Positions 45,575 through 55,488 of a stretch of 64,000 bases of DNA are shown here, one piece after another. The notes below the pieces were generated by a model, which was given only the letters and a program-made list of their open reading frames with translations, did not search any database and had not been told where the DNA came from. The DNA is taken from the NCBI RefSeq assembly GCF_001431425.1, contig NZ_LDJG01000007.1, positions 1-64,000 of the forward strand. The letters are read 5' to 3'. The translations under genes were made by a program, and so were the position numbers. How positions within the stretch are numbered: position 1 is the stretch's first letter; each line of letters starts with the position of its first letter. The stretch comes from Stenotrophomonas nitritireducens (GTDB lineage: Bacteria; Pseudomonadota; Gammaproteobacteria; Xanthomonadales; Xanthomonadaceae).

Positions 45575-47881
45575 ATGGGAAGTCGTACGTTTGCAGTTGC
45601 ATCAATGGCCGCATTGCTCGCGATGCCGGTATCCGTTCTGGCGCAGGCCACGGCGGCGGTGATCGAGAAGCAGGCCCGGGAAGGGAGCGAGCGGGAGACC
45701 GCCAAGGCCCATGAGCTGGATACCGTCATCGTCAGCGCCACGCGTCGCAGCGAGCCGCTGAAGGACGTGCCGCTGAGCGTGTCGGTGATGTCCCAGGAAG
45801 AGCTCGATGCCAAGGGTGTCGTCGGTTACGAAGGGCTGGCCTATGAAACGCCGGGCGTGATCCTCAACCGTGCCAGCGCAAACTTCAACAATTTCACCGC
45901 GCGCGGCATCGCCACCAACGGTTATGGCGCTGGCCTGCAGAGCACGGTGGCGATCTATATCGACGAACTGCCGATCTCGGCCAACGGCAACTCGACCATT
46001 CTCGACCCCAGTCTCTACGACGTGGAGCGGGTGGAGTTCCTGCGCGGGCCGCAGGGCACGCTGTTCGGTTCCGGCTCGCTGGCCGGCGCGCTGCGCATCC
46101 TGACCCATGCGCCGGATCCCAATGTGTTCGAGGGATCGGCGCTGGTCGACCTCGGCGTCACCGGTTCCGGCGCGCTGCGCCAGCGCTACAACGCGATGCT
46201 GAACATCCCGCTGGCCGAGGACACGATGGCGCTGCGCGTGGTCGGTTTCTCGCGCAATGAAGACGGCTACATCGACAACGTCGGTACCGGTGTCAAGAAC
46301 GCCAACTCGCTCAAGAGCTGGGGCGGCCGCGCCACCCTGCTGTGGGAGCCGACCGACCGCCTTTCGGCGCAGATGCGGCTCTCGCGCGAGGAAAGCACGC
46401 CGGAGGATTCGTCCCTGGTCAATCCGGACCTGGGCAAGGACAAGCGCCGCTCGGACCGGCCGGACAAGTTCACCGGCACGATGACCAACTACAACCTCAC
46501 CCTGGGTTACCAGTTCGATGGGGTGAAGCTGACCAGTTCCTCGACCTGGTCGGACTACAAGGCGCTGTTCAACGTCGATCTCGCCGGTACCTACAACCAG
46601 GCCCTGGCTTTCGCCCTGGACGGGCCGGGCGAGAACCGTACCTTCGTGCAGGAAGTACGGCTGGTGTCCGACACCGACGGCCCGCTGGACTGGGTGCTGG
46701 GCGGCTTCCACTACAAGCGCGACCGCGACGTGTTCTTCGGTTACCGCTCCAACGAGCAGTACCTGGCGCAGAGCGGCATCACCGGCCTGCCCGACGAGTA
46801 CTACCTGCGTTACCACACCTACGACGTGACCAGGGAACAGGCGCTGTTCGGCCAGCTGACCTGGCACTTCAGCGACGATGTCTGGGCGACCGCGGGGGTG
46901 CGCTACGGCAGCATCCAGGCGCAGGGCTTCACCCGCGAGGGCGGCTACAGCAGCGACTACCTGACGCTGGCCTACTACTGCAGCTTCTACGGCGTCTGCG
47001 GGCTGCCGGTGACGATCACCCCGGTCGAGGCTGCCACCGGCGCCAAGGCACGCGAGACCGGTCCGTCCTACCGGGTCAGCGCTTCGTGGCGGCCGGTTCC
47101 GTCGATCACCACCTATGCGGCGGTCGCCACCGGCTTCCGCGCGCCGGTGGTCAATGCCCGCGCCGGCTCGGCCAGCACCATGGATCCGGACGACCTGATC
47201 ATTCCGTACGGTGCCGATTCGGACAAGCTGACCAACTACGAGCTGGGCTTGAAGGGTCGCTGGCTGGACGGCCGCATGGCCGCCAACTTCGCGCTCTACT
47301 ACATCGACTGGAGTGACATCCAGGTCCAGGCCAACCGCGTGTCCGACCAGGTGCAGTTCGCCACCAACATCGGCGGCGCCTACAGCCGCGGGCTGGAGTT
47401 CGAGCTGATGGCGATGCCGGCGATGGGCTGGACGCTCGCCCTCAACGGCGCGTTCAACCAGGCCCGGGTGGACCGGCTGACTCCGGCCGAGGCGGCGATG
47501 TCCGGCGCGGTCAAGGACGCACGCCTGTCGGGTCCGAAGTTCAGCGGTTCGGCCACGGCCAACTACAGCTTCGACCTGCCGCGCAACGCCCAGGGCAATG
47601 CCTCGCTGGCCGTGGCCCACGTCGGCGCCTACCCCAACGCGTTCCCCCATGTCCCCGGCCAGCCCGGCGTGGTCAGCCCGACGTTCGACTACACCCAGGC
47701 CCACACCGTGGTGAACGCGAGCGTGGCCGCGGCCTTCGGCACCACCACCGTCGGCCTGTACGTGGAGAACCTGTTCGACGACCGCTCGGTCAACTACGTG
47801 CATCCGGAGGCCTTCATCGACGGCCGCTACGGCGTAGTGCGGCCGCGTACGGTAGGCGTGCGCGTCGGGTACACGTTCTGA
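45575..47881 (+). CDS. TonB-dependent receptor of the catabolic island
   Basis: A 768-residue outer-membrane receptor. Signal peptide MGSRTFAVASMAALLAMPVS ending LAQ|AT, TonB-box-like ELDTVIVSATRR, plug with VPLSVSVMSQEELDAKGVV and RVEFLRGPQGTLFGSGSLAG, barrel ending GVRVGYTF with terminal Phe. The style is that of the FecA/CirA-like receptors frequent in sphingomonads and xanthomonads beside aromatic or steroid degradation genes. The stop overlaps the MFS start by one base, which ties import through both membranes to one substrate. Confidence 0.9.
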   Translation: MGSRTFAVASMAALLAMPVSVLAQATAAVIEKQAREGSERETAKAHELDTVIVSATRRSEPLKDVPLSVSVMSQEELDAKGVVGYEGLAYETPGVILNRASANFNNFTARGIATNGYGAGLQSTVAIYIDELPISANGNSTILDPSLYDVERVEFLRGPQGTLFGSGSLAGALRILTHAPDPNVFEGSALVDLGVTGSGALRQRYNAMLNIPLAEDTMALRVVGFSRNEDGYIDNVGTGVKNANSLKSWGGRATLLWEPTDRLSAQMRLSREESTPEDSSLVNPDLGKDKRRSDRPDKFTGTMTNYNLTLGYQFDGVKLTSSSTWSDYKALFNVDLAGTYNQALAFALDGPGENRTFVQEVRLVSDTDGPLDWVLGGFHYKRDRDVFFGYRSNEQYLAQSGITGLPDEYYLRYHTYDVTREQALFGQLTWHFSDDVWATAGVRYGSIQAQGFTREGGYSSDYLTLAYYCSFYGVCGLPVTITPVEAATGAKARETGPSYRVSASWRPVPSITTYAAVATGFRAPVVNARAGSASTMDPDDLIIPYGADSDKLTNYELGLKGRWLDGRMAANFALYYIDWSDIQVQANRVSDQVQFATNIGGAYSRGLEFELMAMPAMGWTLALNGAFNQARVDRLTPAEAAMSGAVKDARLSGPKFSGSATANYSFDLPRNAQGNASLAVAHVGAYPNAFPHVPGQPGVVSPTFDYTQAHTVVNASVAAAFGTTTVGLYVENLFDDRSVNYVHPEAFIDGRYGVVRPRTVGVRVGYTF

Positions 47882-49203
47882 TGGCCGGTGTCGTTCCGGC
47901 CCCCCCGGGCGCGCCAGCCGCGCGCCCGGGAGTGGCGGCCTGGCTGGTGCTGGCGGTGCTGTGCTTCGTCTATGTGCTGAACTTCCTGGACCGGCAGCTG
48001 CTGTCCATCCTGGCCAAGCCGATCCAGGACGAACTGGGGATCAGCGACGGCCAGCTTGGCCGTATCGGCGGCCTGTACTTCGCGATGTTCTACTGCATCC
48101 TGGCGATCCCGGTGGGCTGGCTGGCCGACCGTGCCAACCGGGTGCGGGTGCTGGCCTTCGCCTGCGCCCTGTGGAGCGCGGCCACCGCTGCCTGCGGGCT
48201 GGCCGCCAACTATCCGCAACTGGTGCTGGCGCGGATGACCGTGGGCGTCGGCGAGGCCGGCGGGGTGCCGCCGTCCTACGCGATCATCTCCGACTATTTC
48301 CCCTCGGGTACGCGCGGTACCGCGCTGGGCCTGTTCAACCTCGGCCCGCCGATCGGGCAGGCGCTGGGCGTGGCCTTCGGGGCCTCGATCGCCGCCGCCT
48401 ATTCCTGGCGGCTGGCTTTCGTGTGGGTCGGCGTGATCGGCATGGTCACCGCGGTGGGCGTGTGGGCATTCGTGCGCGAGCCGAAGAAGGGAGGCCTTGA
48501 CCAGCCCGCCGACAGCGGCGATGCCGCCGCGGCGCTGGAGCCAAGGCCGGGCCTGGGCCAGACCTGCAGGGCGTTCTTTGCCAATCCGGTACTGCGCGGC
48601 ATGGCGCTGGCCTGCGGCGCGACCCAGTTCGTCACCTACGGCATGATCAACTTCACCGTGCTGTTGCTGATGCGCGAGAAGGGCATGAGCCTGGAGGACG
48701 TGGCGCTGTGGTACGCGCTGGTGATCGGACTCGGCACGATGTCGGGCATGGTCCTGTCCGGGCGCCTGATCGACCGCCTGGCGCGGCGTTCCAGGACCGC
48801 CTACGCCTACCTGCCGGCCGTGGGCCTGATGCTGGCCTTGCCGTTGTTCGTCGCTTTCGTCTGGGTGGACAGCTGGCGGCTGGCCTTGTTGTTCCTGCTG
48901 CTGCCGACCGGGCTGAATTATTTCTACCTGTCGCCGGCGGTGACCCTGGTGCAGGAGGACGTGCGCCCGAACCAGCGCGTGCTGTCCGGCGCCTTGCTGT
49001 TGCTGGTGATGAACCTGATCGGTCTCGGCCTGGGGCCGACCTGGCTGGGCGCGGCCAGCGACTTCTTCCGCGCCAGCCATCCGCACAATTCGCTGCAGAT
49101 GGCGTTCTACACGCTCATTCCGTTCTACGTGCTGGCCATCGCCCTGTTCCTGTGGCTGGCGCGCAGCATCCGTCGTCAGGCATTGCAGGAGGCAAATCCA
49201 TGA
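47881..49203 (+). CDS. MFS transporter, spinster-like
   Basis: A 440-residue inner-membrane transporter with 12 helices. MFS signature LADRANRVRVLAFACALWS between TM2 and TM3 and the spinster-type start FVYVLNFLDRQLLSILAKPI are visible, plus GEAGGVPPSYAIISDYFPS. It is translationally coupled on both sides (receptor upstream, esterase downstream, the latter with an ATGA overlap), so it likely carries the compound brought in by the receptor, or an ester-hydrolysis product. Confidence 0.88.
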   Translation: MAGVVPAPPGAPAARPGVAAWLVLAVLCFVYVLNFLDRQLLSILAKPIQDELGISDGQLGRIGGLYFAMFYCILAIPVGWLADRANRVRVLAFACALWSAATAACGLAANYPQLVLARMTVGVGEAGGVPPSYAIISDYFPSGTRGTALGLFNLGPPIGQALGVAFGASIAAAYSWRLAFVWVGVIGMVTAVGVWAFVREPKKGGLDQPADSGDAAAALEPRPGLGQTCRAFFANPVLRGMALACGATQFVTYGMINFTVLLLMREKGMSLEDVALWYALVIGLGTMSGMVLSGRLIDRLARRSRTAYAYLPAVGLMLALPLFVAFVWVDSWRLALLFLLLPTGLNYFYLSPAVTLVQEDVRPNQRVLSGALLLLVMNLIGLGLGPTWLGAASDFFRASHPHNSLQMAFYTLIPFYVLAIALFLWLARSIRRQALQEANP

Positions 49204-50837
49204 TCCGTACCCTCATCCGCGCGCTGGCCGTTTCCGCGGCGCTGTGCAGCGCGCAGGCCCTGGCGGCGCCGCAGGTCCAGGCCCCGGCCGGCACGCTGAA
49301 AGGCGAAGCGCTGGCCGACGGCATCCACGCTTTCCGCGGCATTCCCTATGCGCAGGCGCCGGTGGGCGCGCTGCGCTGGCGGCCGCCGGTGGCCGCCGCG
49401 GCGTGGAAGGGGGTGCGCGATGCCACCCGCTTCGGCCCGGCCTGCATCCAGCCCGCGCCGCGCCCGGGTAGCCTGTACGCGCCGGGCGAGCCGCTGCCGA
49501 CCAGCGAGGATTGCCTGTCCTTGAACGTATGGGCGCCGGCCGACGCGAAGGACGCCCCGGTGTTCGTGTGGATCCATGGCGGCTCGCTGACCGGCGGCTC
49601 GGGCAGCGAACCGATGTACGACGGCGCGCGGCTGGCCGCCCAGGGGCTGGTGGTGGTGAGCATCAACTACCGCCTCGGCGTGCTGGGCTACCTGGCGCAC
49701 CCGCAGCTCAGCGAGGAGTCGGCCGACGGCGTGTCCGGCAACTACGGCCTGCTCGACCAGATCCAGGCGCTGCGCTGGATCCAGCGCAACATCGGCGCTT
49801 TCGGCGGCAGTGCCGGCAATGTCACCATCGCCGGCGAATCGGCCGGCGCGCTGAGCGTCATGTACCTGATGGCCGCGCCCGACGCGCGCGGGCTGTTCCA
49901 CAAGGCCGTCGCCCAGAGCGCCTACATGATCTCGACGCCGGCGCTGCGCACGACCGTGCACGGCACCCCGGCGGCCGAGCAGTCCGGCCTCGAGCTCAGC
50001 CGCAAGATCGAAGTGCGCGGGCTGGCGCGCCTGCGCGCGATGGACGCGCAGGAGCTGACCGCCAAGGCGGCGGCCTCCGCGTTCCTGCCGCTGGCCAACG
50101 TCGACGGCAAGGTGCTGCCGCTGCAGCCGGTGGAGGCCTTCGACCGCGGCGAACAGGCGCCGGTGCCGATCCTGGCCGGCTACAACGATGGCGAGATCCG
50201 CTCGCTGCGCTTCCTGCTGCCGCCGGCACCGGCCGATGGCGCGGCCTACGCGGCCGAGATCCGCGCCCGCTACGGCGACCTGGCCGAGGCGATGCTGCAG
50301 CGCTATCCGGGCCAGGACCTGGACGCGGCCATGCTGGCGACCACGCGCGACGCGATGTACGGCTGGACCGCGGAACGGCTGGTGCGCAAGCAGACCGCGC
50401 TGGGCCAGCGCGCCTACCTGTACTACTGGGACCATGGCTACCCGACGGCCGACGCGGCCGGGCTGCATGCCTTCCACGCCGGCGAGCTGCCCTATCTGTT
50501 CGGCACGCTGCGCACGACGCCGCCGTGGTGGCCGCAGATCCCGGATACGGCGGCCGAGGCCAGCCTGTCCGCGGCGATGGCCGGCTATTGGGCGTCGTTC
50601 GCGCGCACCGGCGTACCCGCCGCGACGGGCATGCCGGAATGGCCGGCCTTCGGCCAGGCGCAGGCCTACATGGCGTTCGGCGCCGTGCCGGCGCCCGGCG
50701 AGCATCTCAAGCCCGGCATGTACGAACTGGTGGAGACGGTGGTGTGCCGGCGCCGTGCGCACGGCGGCCTGCCGTGGCACTGGAACGTCGGTATCGTCGC
50801 GCCGCCGCTGCCGGAGGGAATGGCAGGATGTCCTTGA
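49200..50837 (+). CDS. Type B carboxylesterase, exported
   Basis: A 545-residue alpha/beta hydrolase of the carboxylesterase/cholinesterase family. Signal peptide MIRTLIRALAVSAALCSAQA ending near LAA|PQ. Catalytic Ser214 is in GESAGALSV, oxyanion hole in WIHGGSLTGGS, His in LHAFHAGELPYLFG, and the EDCLSLNVWAP signature is present. It is therefore periplasmic and should cut an ester of the imported substrate before inner-membrane transport. It overlaps the ligase gene by 10 bases. Confidence 0.92.
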   Translation: MIRTLIRALAVSAALCSAQALAAPQVQAPAGTLKGEALADGIHAFRGIPYAQAPVGALRWRPPVAAAAWKGVRDATRFGPACIQPAPRPGSLYAPGEPLPTSEDCLSLNVWAPADAKDAPVFVWIHGGSLTGGSGSEPMYDGARLAAQGLVVVSINYRLGVLGYLAHPQLSEESADGVSGNYGLLDQIQALRWIQRNIGAFGGSAGNVTIAGESAGALSVMYLMAAPDARGLFHKAVAQSAYMISTPALRTTVHGTPAAEQSGLELSRKIEVRGLARLRAMDAQELTAKAAASAFLPLANVDGKVLPLQPVEAFDRGEQAPVPILAGYNDGEIRSLRFLLPPAPADGAAYAAEIRARYGDLAEAMLQRYPGQDLDAAMLATTRDAMYGWTAERLVRKQTALGQRAYLYYWDHGYPTADAAGLHAFHAGELPYLFGTLRTTPPWWPQIPDTAAEASLSAAMAGYWASFARTGVPAATGMPEWPAFGQAQAYMAFGAVPAPGEHLKPGMYELVETVVCRRRAHGGLPWHWNVGIVAPPLPEGMAGCP

Positions 50838-52429
50838 TCCACGGCCAGATGCAGGACTTCGCGCTGACTCTGGACAAGTTCCTGGACCACGGCGCCAAGT
50901 GGCACCCCGATGTGGAAGTGGTCACCGCCGGCGGCGACGGCGCCGTGCAGCGGATCGGTTATGCCGCGCTGGCGCAGCGCTGCCGCAAGGCATCGGCGGC
51001 GCTGGTGGCCTTGGGCCTGGGCGCCGGCGACTGCATCGCCACCCTGGCCTGGAACACGCAGGCGCATGTGGAAGCCTGGTTCGCGTCGATGGGCATGGGC
51101 GCGTTCTGCCATACCTTGAACCCGCGCCTGAGCGATGCGCACCTGGTGGACATGCTGCTGCAGTCGCGCGCGCGCGCGCTGCTGGTGTCGGCCGACCTGG
51201 CGCCGCTGGCGCGGCGCATCGCCGCGCGGGTAGCCACGCTGGAACACGTGCTGTCGATCGACGGCGACGCACTGGAGGGCGGCGGCACGCAGGTCGTCGC
51301 GCCGTTCGAGACGCTGGTCGAGCAGGCGCAGGGCCAGGTCCGGTGGGGCGGGTTCGACGAGCAGGCACCGTGCGGCTTGTGCTTCACCTCCGGTACCACC
51401 GGCGCGCCCAAGGGCGTGACCTATACCCATCGCGGGGTGTTCCTGCACACGCTGCGCGCGCTGCAGGCCGACACCATGGCGCTGTCCACCCGCGACAGCG
51501 TGCTGCTGGCGGTGCCGATGTTCCATGCCAACGGCTGGGGCGTGCCGTTCGCCACGCCGGCGGTGGGTGCGCGGCTGGTATTGCCGGGCCGGCACTTGGA
51601 CGGCGCCAGTCTGGCGGCGCTGATCAATGCCGAGTCGGTCACCGTGGCGCTGGGCGTGGCCACGGTCTGGCTGGCGCTGCTCGAGCACCTGGAGGCCACC
51701 GGTGGGCAGGTGCCGACGCTGCAACGGGTGATCGTCGGCGGTGCGCCGATGGCCCCGGCGCTGATGGAACGCATCGAACAACGCCTGGGCGTGAGCGTGC
51801 AGACCAGCTGGGGCATGACCGAGCTGTCGCCGACCGGTACCGTGGCGCCGCCGGGCGACCGGCAGCGGGCGGCGCACCTGTCCGGGCGGCCGTCCATCGG
51901 CGTGGACCTGCTGTTGACCGATGCCGAGGGCAACGCACTGCCGCAACAGCGCGGCGTGGAAGGCCACCTGCGCGTGCGCGGGGCCAGCGTGGTGCAGTGC
52001 TACTTCGGCCAGGTGCAGCCGGCGGTGGACGCCCAGGGCTGGTTCGATACCGGCGACCTGGCGCGCATCGACGGCGATGGCAGCCTGGTCATCACCGGGC
52101 GCGCCAAGGACCTGATCAAGTCGGGCGGGGAATGGATCAACCCCGGGGAAATCGAAAGCATCGTCGGCGAGCGGCCCGAGGTCTCGCTGGCCGCGGTGAT
52201 CGGCCGCGCGCACCCCAAATGGGGCGAGCGTCCGATCCTGCTGGTGGAGCTGCGCGACGGCTGCGCGCTGACCGATGCGGCGCTGCTCGACGCGCTGCGC
52301 GGGCGGGTGGCGTCGTGGTGGTTGCCCGACGCGGTGGTACGGGTGGACCACATGCCTTTGGCAGCGACCGGGAAAATTGACAAAATGCGCCTGAGAACCG
52401 AATACGGCGCCGCCGGCAAGGGGCAATGA
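50828..52429 (+). CDS. Medium/long-chain acyl-CoA ligase (AMP-forming)
   Basis: A 533-residue ANL-superfamily enzyme that activates a carboxylic acid with ATP and CoA. The P-loop TSGTTGAPKG is at 187-196; also VPMFHANGWGVPFA, GMTELSPTGTVAPP, GWFDTGDLARIDGDGSLVITGRAKDLIKSGGEWI and C-terminal Lys in AATGKIDKMRLR. It resembles FadD3/AlkK-type ligases. The start at 50828 overlaps the esterase end. It probably activates the acid released by the esterase. Confidence 0.9.
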   Translation: MSLIHGQMQDFALTLDKFLDHGAKWHPDVEVVTAGGDGAVQRIGYAALAQRCRKASAALVALGLGAGDCIATLAWNTQAHVEAWFASMGMGAFCHTLNPRLSDAHLVDMLLQSRARALLVSADLAPLARRIAARVATLEHVLSIDGDALEGGGTQVVAPFETLVEQAQGQVRWGGFDEQAPCGLCFTSGTTGAPKGVTYTHRGVFLHTLRALQADTMALSTRDSVLLAVPMFHANGWGVPFATPAVGARLVLPGRHLDGASLAALINAESVTVALGVATVWLALLEHLEATGGQVPTLQRVIVGGAPMAPALMERIEQRLGVSVQTSWGMTELSPTGTVAPPGDRQRAAHLSGRPSIGVDLLLTDAEGNALPQQRGVEGHLRVRGASVVQCYFGQVQPAVDAQGWFDTGDLARIDGDGSLVITGRAKDLIKSGGEWINPGEIESIVGERPEVSLAAVIGRAHPKWGERPILLVELRDGCALTDAALLDALRGRVASWWLPDAVVRVDHMPLAATGKIDKMRLRTEYGAAGKGQ

Positions 52430-52480
52430 ACGCGCTGTCGCCCAGCCGCGTGCGCCGTGCGATGCACTGGAGGCGCAAGC

Positions 52481-53215
52481 GTGTCAACGGACACAGTATC
52501 CCGGCCTGGACGCAGGAAGAAACCGCAACCGGCCGGCACCCGGCCCCGACGCGCGACCAAGGCCGAGCAGCGCGCGGAGATGACCGAGCAGATCCTCGAC
52601 GTCGCCGAGCTGCTGTTTTCCCAGCATGGCCTGTACGGGGTCACGCTCAAGGACGTGGCCAACCGGGTCGGCGTCCACCACACCCTGCTCAACTATTACT
52701 TCACCGACAAGCAGACCTTGTTCGATGCGGTGATAGCGCGCCGGGCGGACGTGACCAGCGGTCTGCGCATGCAGGCCCTGGACGAGTACGAGGCGGCCAG
52801 TGGCGGCAAGCCCACGGTGGAAGGCGCGCTGCATGCCTTCCTCGACACCGACCTGGACCTCTACATCCAGGGCGGCGAGAACTGGAAGAACTACGGCGCG
52901 CTCGGCGCGCTGGCCTCGAACACGTCCTATGGCGCCGAGCTGATGGACCGGCATTTCGATCCGGTGGTGCTGCGCCTGATCGACCTGCTGAAGAAGGCGA
53001 TGCCGGAGTGCGCCGAGGAGGACATCTTCTGGGGTTACCACTTCGTCACCGGCGCGCTGATGCTGACGCTGGCGCGCACCGGGCGCATCGATCGCCTGTC
53101 CGGCGGCCTGTGCCAGTCGGACGACTACGACGCGGTCAAGGCGCGCATGGCCACGTTCATGGCCGCCGGCTTCAGGCAGATATGCAAACCACGGGGAGGC
53201 CGCAAGGCCCGCTGA
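52481..53215 (+). CDS. TetR family regulator (plus operon)
   Basis: 244 residues. N-terminal HTH: EQILDVAELLFSQHGLYGVT and KDVANRVGVHHTLLNYYFTDK, then a helical ligand domain (GGLCQSDDYDAVKARMATF). The GTG at 52481 is chosen as start because GGAGG lies 7 bases upstream; a GTG at 52457 is the frame's first. It lies inside the plus-strand catabolic operon and is a likely local repressor sensing an acyl-CoA or the substrate (inference). Confidence 0.85.
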   Translation: MSTDTVSRPGRRKKPQPAGTRPRRATKAEQRAEMTEQILDVAELLFSQHGLYGVTLKDVANRVGVHHTLLNYYFTDKQTLFDAVIARRADVTSGLRMQALDEYEAASGGKPTVEGALHAFLDTDLDLYIQGGENWKNYGALGALASNTSYGAELMDRHFDPVVLRLIDLLKKAMPECAEEDIFWGYHFVTGALMLTLARTGRIDRLSGGLCQSDDYDAVKARMATFMAAGFRQICKPRGGRKAR

Positions 53216-53261
53216 ACGCGGCTGGCTCCCCTTCACCATCCACAGCAAGGGGAATCGAACA

Positions 53262-54152
53262 ATGGCAATGCCGCTGAACGGCCGCGTGGCGGTCATCACC
53301 GGGGCGGGAGGCGGCCTGGGCCGCGAACACGCGCTCTACCTCGCGCGCAAGGGCGCGCGGGTGATGGTCAACGATCTTGGACTGGACGCCGCCGAGGCGG
53401 TGGCCGCGGAAATCCGCGCGGCCGGCGGCCAGGCCCTGGCCCTTGCCGGCTCGGTGACGGACGCCGAAGCCGTGGCGGCGCTGGTGGAGCGGACCCTCGC
53501 CGACTGGGGGCGCATCGACATCCTGGTCAACAACGCCGGCATCCTGCGCGACAAGAGCTTCGCCAAGATGGAGCTGGACGATTTCCGGCGCGTGGTCGAC
53601 GTGCACCTGATGGGCGCGGCGATCTGCAGCAAGGCGGTATGGGAGACGATGCGCGCCCAGCAGCACGGCCGCATCGTGATGACCACCTCGTCCTCGGGCC
53701 TGTACGGCAATTTCGGCCAGGCCAACTATGGCGCGGCCAAGATGGCGCTGGCCGGCCTGATGCAGACGCTGGCCATCGAGGGGAGCAAGTACGGCATCCG
53801 CGTCAACTGCCTGGCGCCGACCGCGTACACGCGGATGATGGAGGGCATCCTGCCCGAGGCGCAGCTGCAGGCGCTCGATCCGGCGCTGGTCAGCCCGGCG
53901 CTGCTGCCGCTGGTGGTGGAGGATGCGCCGACCCGCGCCATCGTCTGCGCCGGCGCCGGCCACTTCGCCCGCGCCTACGTGACCCTGACCGAGGGCTGCT
54001 ACATCGGCGCCGGTGAGGATGCCGGCGAGCGCCTGATGGCCGCCTGGCGGCAGGTCTCCGACCCGACCGGGCAGGTCGTGCCGGACTATGGTTTCACCCA
54101 GGCCGAGCGCGAAGTGGCCAGCGCGCAGGCGCACGCCGCGACGCCGGACTGA
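53262..54152 (+). CDS. SDR of the 17beta-HSD4 / peroxisomal multifunctional type
   Basis: 296 residues. VAVITGAGGGLGREHALYLA at the cofactor site, NNAGILRDKSFAKMELDDF, SSSGLYGNFGQANYGAAKMA with catalytic Tyr and Lys. This pattern is that of the (3R)-hydroxyacyl-CoA dehydrogenase part of multifunctional enzyme 2, without hydratase or SCP2 domains. It suits oxidation of a 3-hydroxyacyl-CoA or a secondary alcohol within the pathway. RBS AAGGGG lies upstream. Confidence 0.87.
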   Translation: MAMPLNGRVAVITGAGGGLGREHALYLARKGARVMVNDLGLDAAEAVAAEIRAAGGQALALAGSVTDAEAVAALVERTLADWGRIDILVNNAGILRDKSFAKMELDDFRRVVDVHLMGAAICSKAVWETMRAQQHGRIVMTTSSSGLYGNFGQANYGAAKMALAGLMQTLAIEGSKYGIRVNCLAPTAYTRMMEGILPEAQLQALDPALVSPALLPLVVEDAPTRAIVCAGAGHFARAYVTLTEGCYIGAGEDAGERLMAAWRQVSDPTGQVVPDYGFTQAEREVASAQAHAATPD

Positions 54153-54175
54153 GCGCCGGCCACGGGAGAGCCGCC

Positions 54176-55399
54176 ATGCTGGATCGCCGCCGCTTCCTGG
54201 GCACGGCCGGCGCGCTCGCGCTGGTCGGTGCCGCCCCCGCCCTGGCCGCCGGTGGCCGCTTCGACACGGTCGTCGCGCGCCTGCGCGGGCTGGTCGAGGA
54301 CGGGCGCCTGCCGTTCGCCTCGCTGCGCATCGCGCGGCGGGGCGAGGTGCTGGCGCAGGCGTACATCGACGGCCGCGAAACCGTCGGCGCGGGCAGCCTG
54401 TACCGCATCTATTCGATGACCAAGCCGGTGGTCGCCGCGGCCATGGTGATGCTGGTGGAGGACGGCAGGCTGGCGCTGGAAGATCCGGTGGCCCGCTACG
54501 TGCCCGAGTTCGCCGACCTGCAGGTGGCCACCACGTCGCTCGATGCGCGGGAACCGGCGCGGCCGATGACGCTGGCGCACCTGCTGACCCACAGTTGCGG
54601 ACTGGCCAACAGCTGGGGCGATGCACGGGTCGCGCCGCTGTACCGCCAGGCCGGGCTGGTCGCCGCGGCGTGGATGTACGATCCCGCGGTCGGCGGCCTG
54701 GCCGGTTTCGCCCAGCGCCTGTCGGCCCTGCCGCTGGCGTTCCAGCCGGGCTCGGACTGGCTCTACGGCTACGGCCTGGACATCGCCGGCCTGGTGATCG
54801 AGCGGATCACGGGCGAGCGACTGGGAACCTTCCTGGAACGCCGCATCTTCAGCCCGCTGGGCATGGCCGCGACCGGCTTCCAGGTGCCGGAGGAACATGC
54901 CGGCCGCCTGGCCGGCCTGTACAACGCGGGCGCCGCCGGCCTGGTACGCGTGGCAGATGGCAGCGAGCGCCTGCCGTTGACGCGGCCGTTCGCCGATGCC
55001 GGCAGCGCCGGGCTGGTTTCCACGCTGGAAGACTATGGCCGCTTCGTGGACATGCTGGCCGGCGCCGGCGCGCGCGGTGGGGTCCGGGTCATGCGTGCGG
55101 CGTCGGCGCGCCTGGTGATGGCGCCGCATGGGCCGCAGGCGCCGCTGTGGCCGGCGTTGCAGCGCTTTGGCGGGTATGCCCCCGGCAGCGTCGGCCAGGC
55201 GCTGGGCGGGATCACCCGGCTCGACGACCGCGACGGTCGCGGGTCGAGCGGCGAATACAGCTGGGGCGGAGCGGCGGGAACCGGATTCTGGGCCACGCCG
55301 TCGCTGGGCCTGTCGGTGACGCTGATGACCCAGCTGATGCCGGCCGGCGCGGTGCCGGCCCGCGACATGCTGCGGCCGCTGGTCTACGCCGCGCTCTGA
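54176..55399 (+). CDS. Beta-lactamase-fold serine esterase/hydrolase, Tat-exported
   Basis: 407 residues of the class C beta-lactamase / EstB family. A Tat-type signal LDRRRFLGTAGALALVGAAP precedes the mature part. Catalytic Ser80-x-x-Lys83 is in YSMTKPVV; the Tyr motif is in LYGYGLDIAG; the C-terminal box is in YSWGGAAGTGFW. Such proteins act as esterases more often than as beta-lactamases. It is a second exported hydrolase in the same operon and may cut a different ester bond of the substrate. Last gene of the plus operon. Confidence 0.87.
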   Translation: MLDRRRFLGTAGALALVGAAPALAAGGRFDTVVARLRGLVEDGRLPFASLRIARRGEVLAQAYIDGRETVGAGSLYRIYSMTKPVVAAAMVMLVEDGRLALEDPVARYVPEFADLQVATTSLDAREPARPMTLAHLLTHSCGLANSWGDARVAPLYRQAGLVAAAWMYDPAVGGLAGFAQRLSALPLAFQPGSDWLYGYGLDIAGLVIERITGERLGTFLERRIFSPLGMAATGFQVPEEHAGRLAGLYNAGAAGLVRVADGSERLPLTRPFADAGSAGLVSTLEDYGRFVDMLAGAGARGGVRVMRAASARLVMAPHGPQAPLWPALQRFGGYAPGSVGQALGGITRLDDRDGRGSSGEYSWGGAAGTGFWATPSLGLSVTLMTQLMPAGAVPARDMLRPLVYAAL

Positions 55400-55450
55400 G
55401 CATCGCGCGCGCCGCGCGCCGCGCGGTGCCGGAGCGGAGCGGCGTGCTTT

Positions 55451-55482
55451 CCCGCCACGGCGGCGTGCGCGGCCGTGGCGGG
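55451..55482. terminator. Hairpin between the two convergent catabolic operons
   Basis: A perfect 11-bp stem CCCGCCACGGC / GCCGTGGCGGG with a 10-base loop in the 89-base gap. There is no T-run on either side. It probably ends both operons. No cloverleaf repeat is present at this junction. Confidence 0.55.
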
Positions 55483-55488
55483 AGCGCA

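Noticed and set aside
54176..55399. True beta-lactamase resistance gene
   Set aside because: It has SxxK and a Tyr motif, but the C-terminal box and operon context fit an EstB-type esterase better; resistance cannot be claimed.
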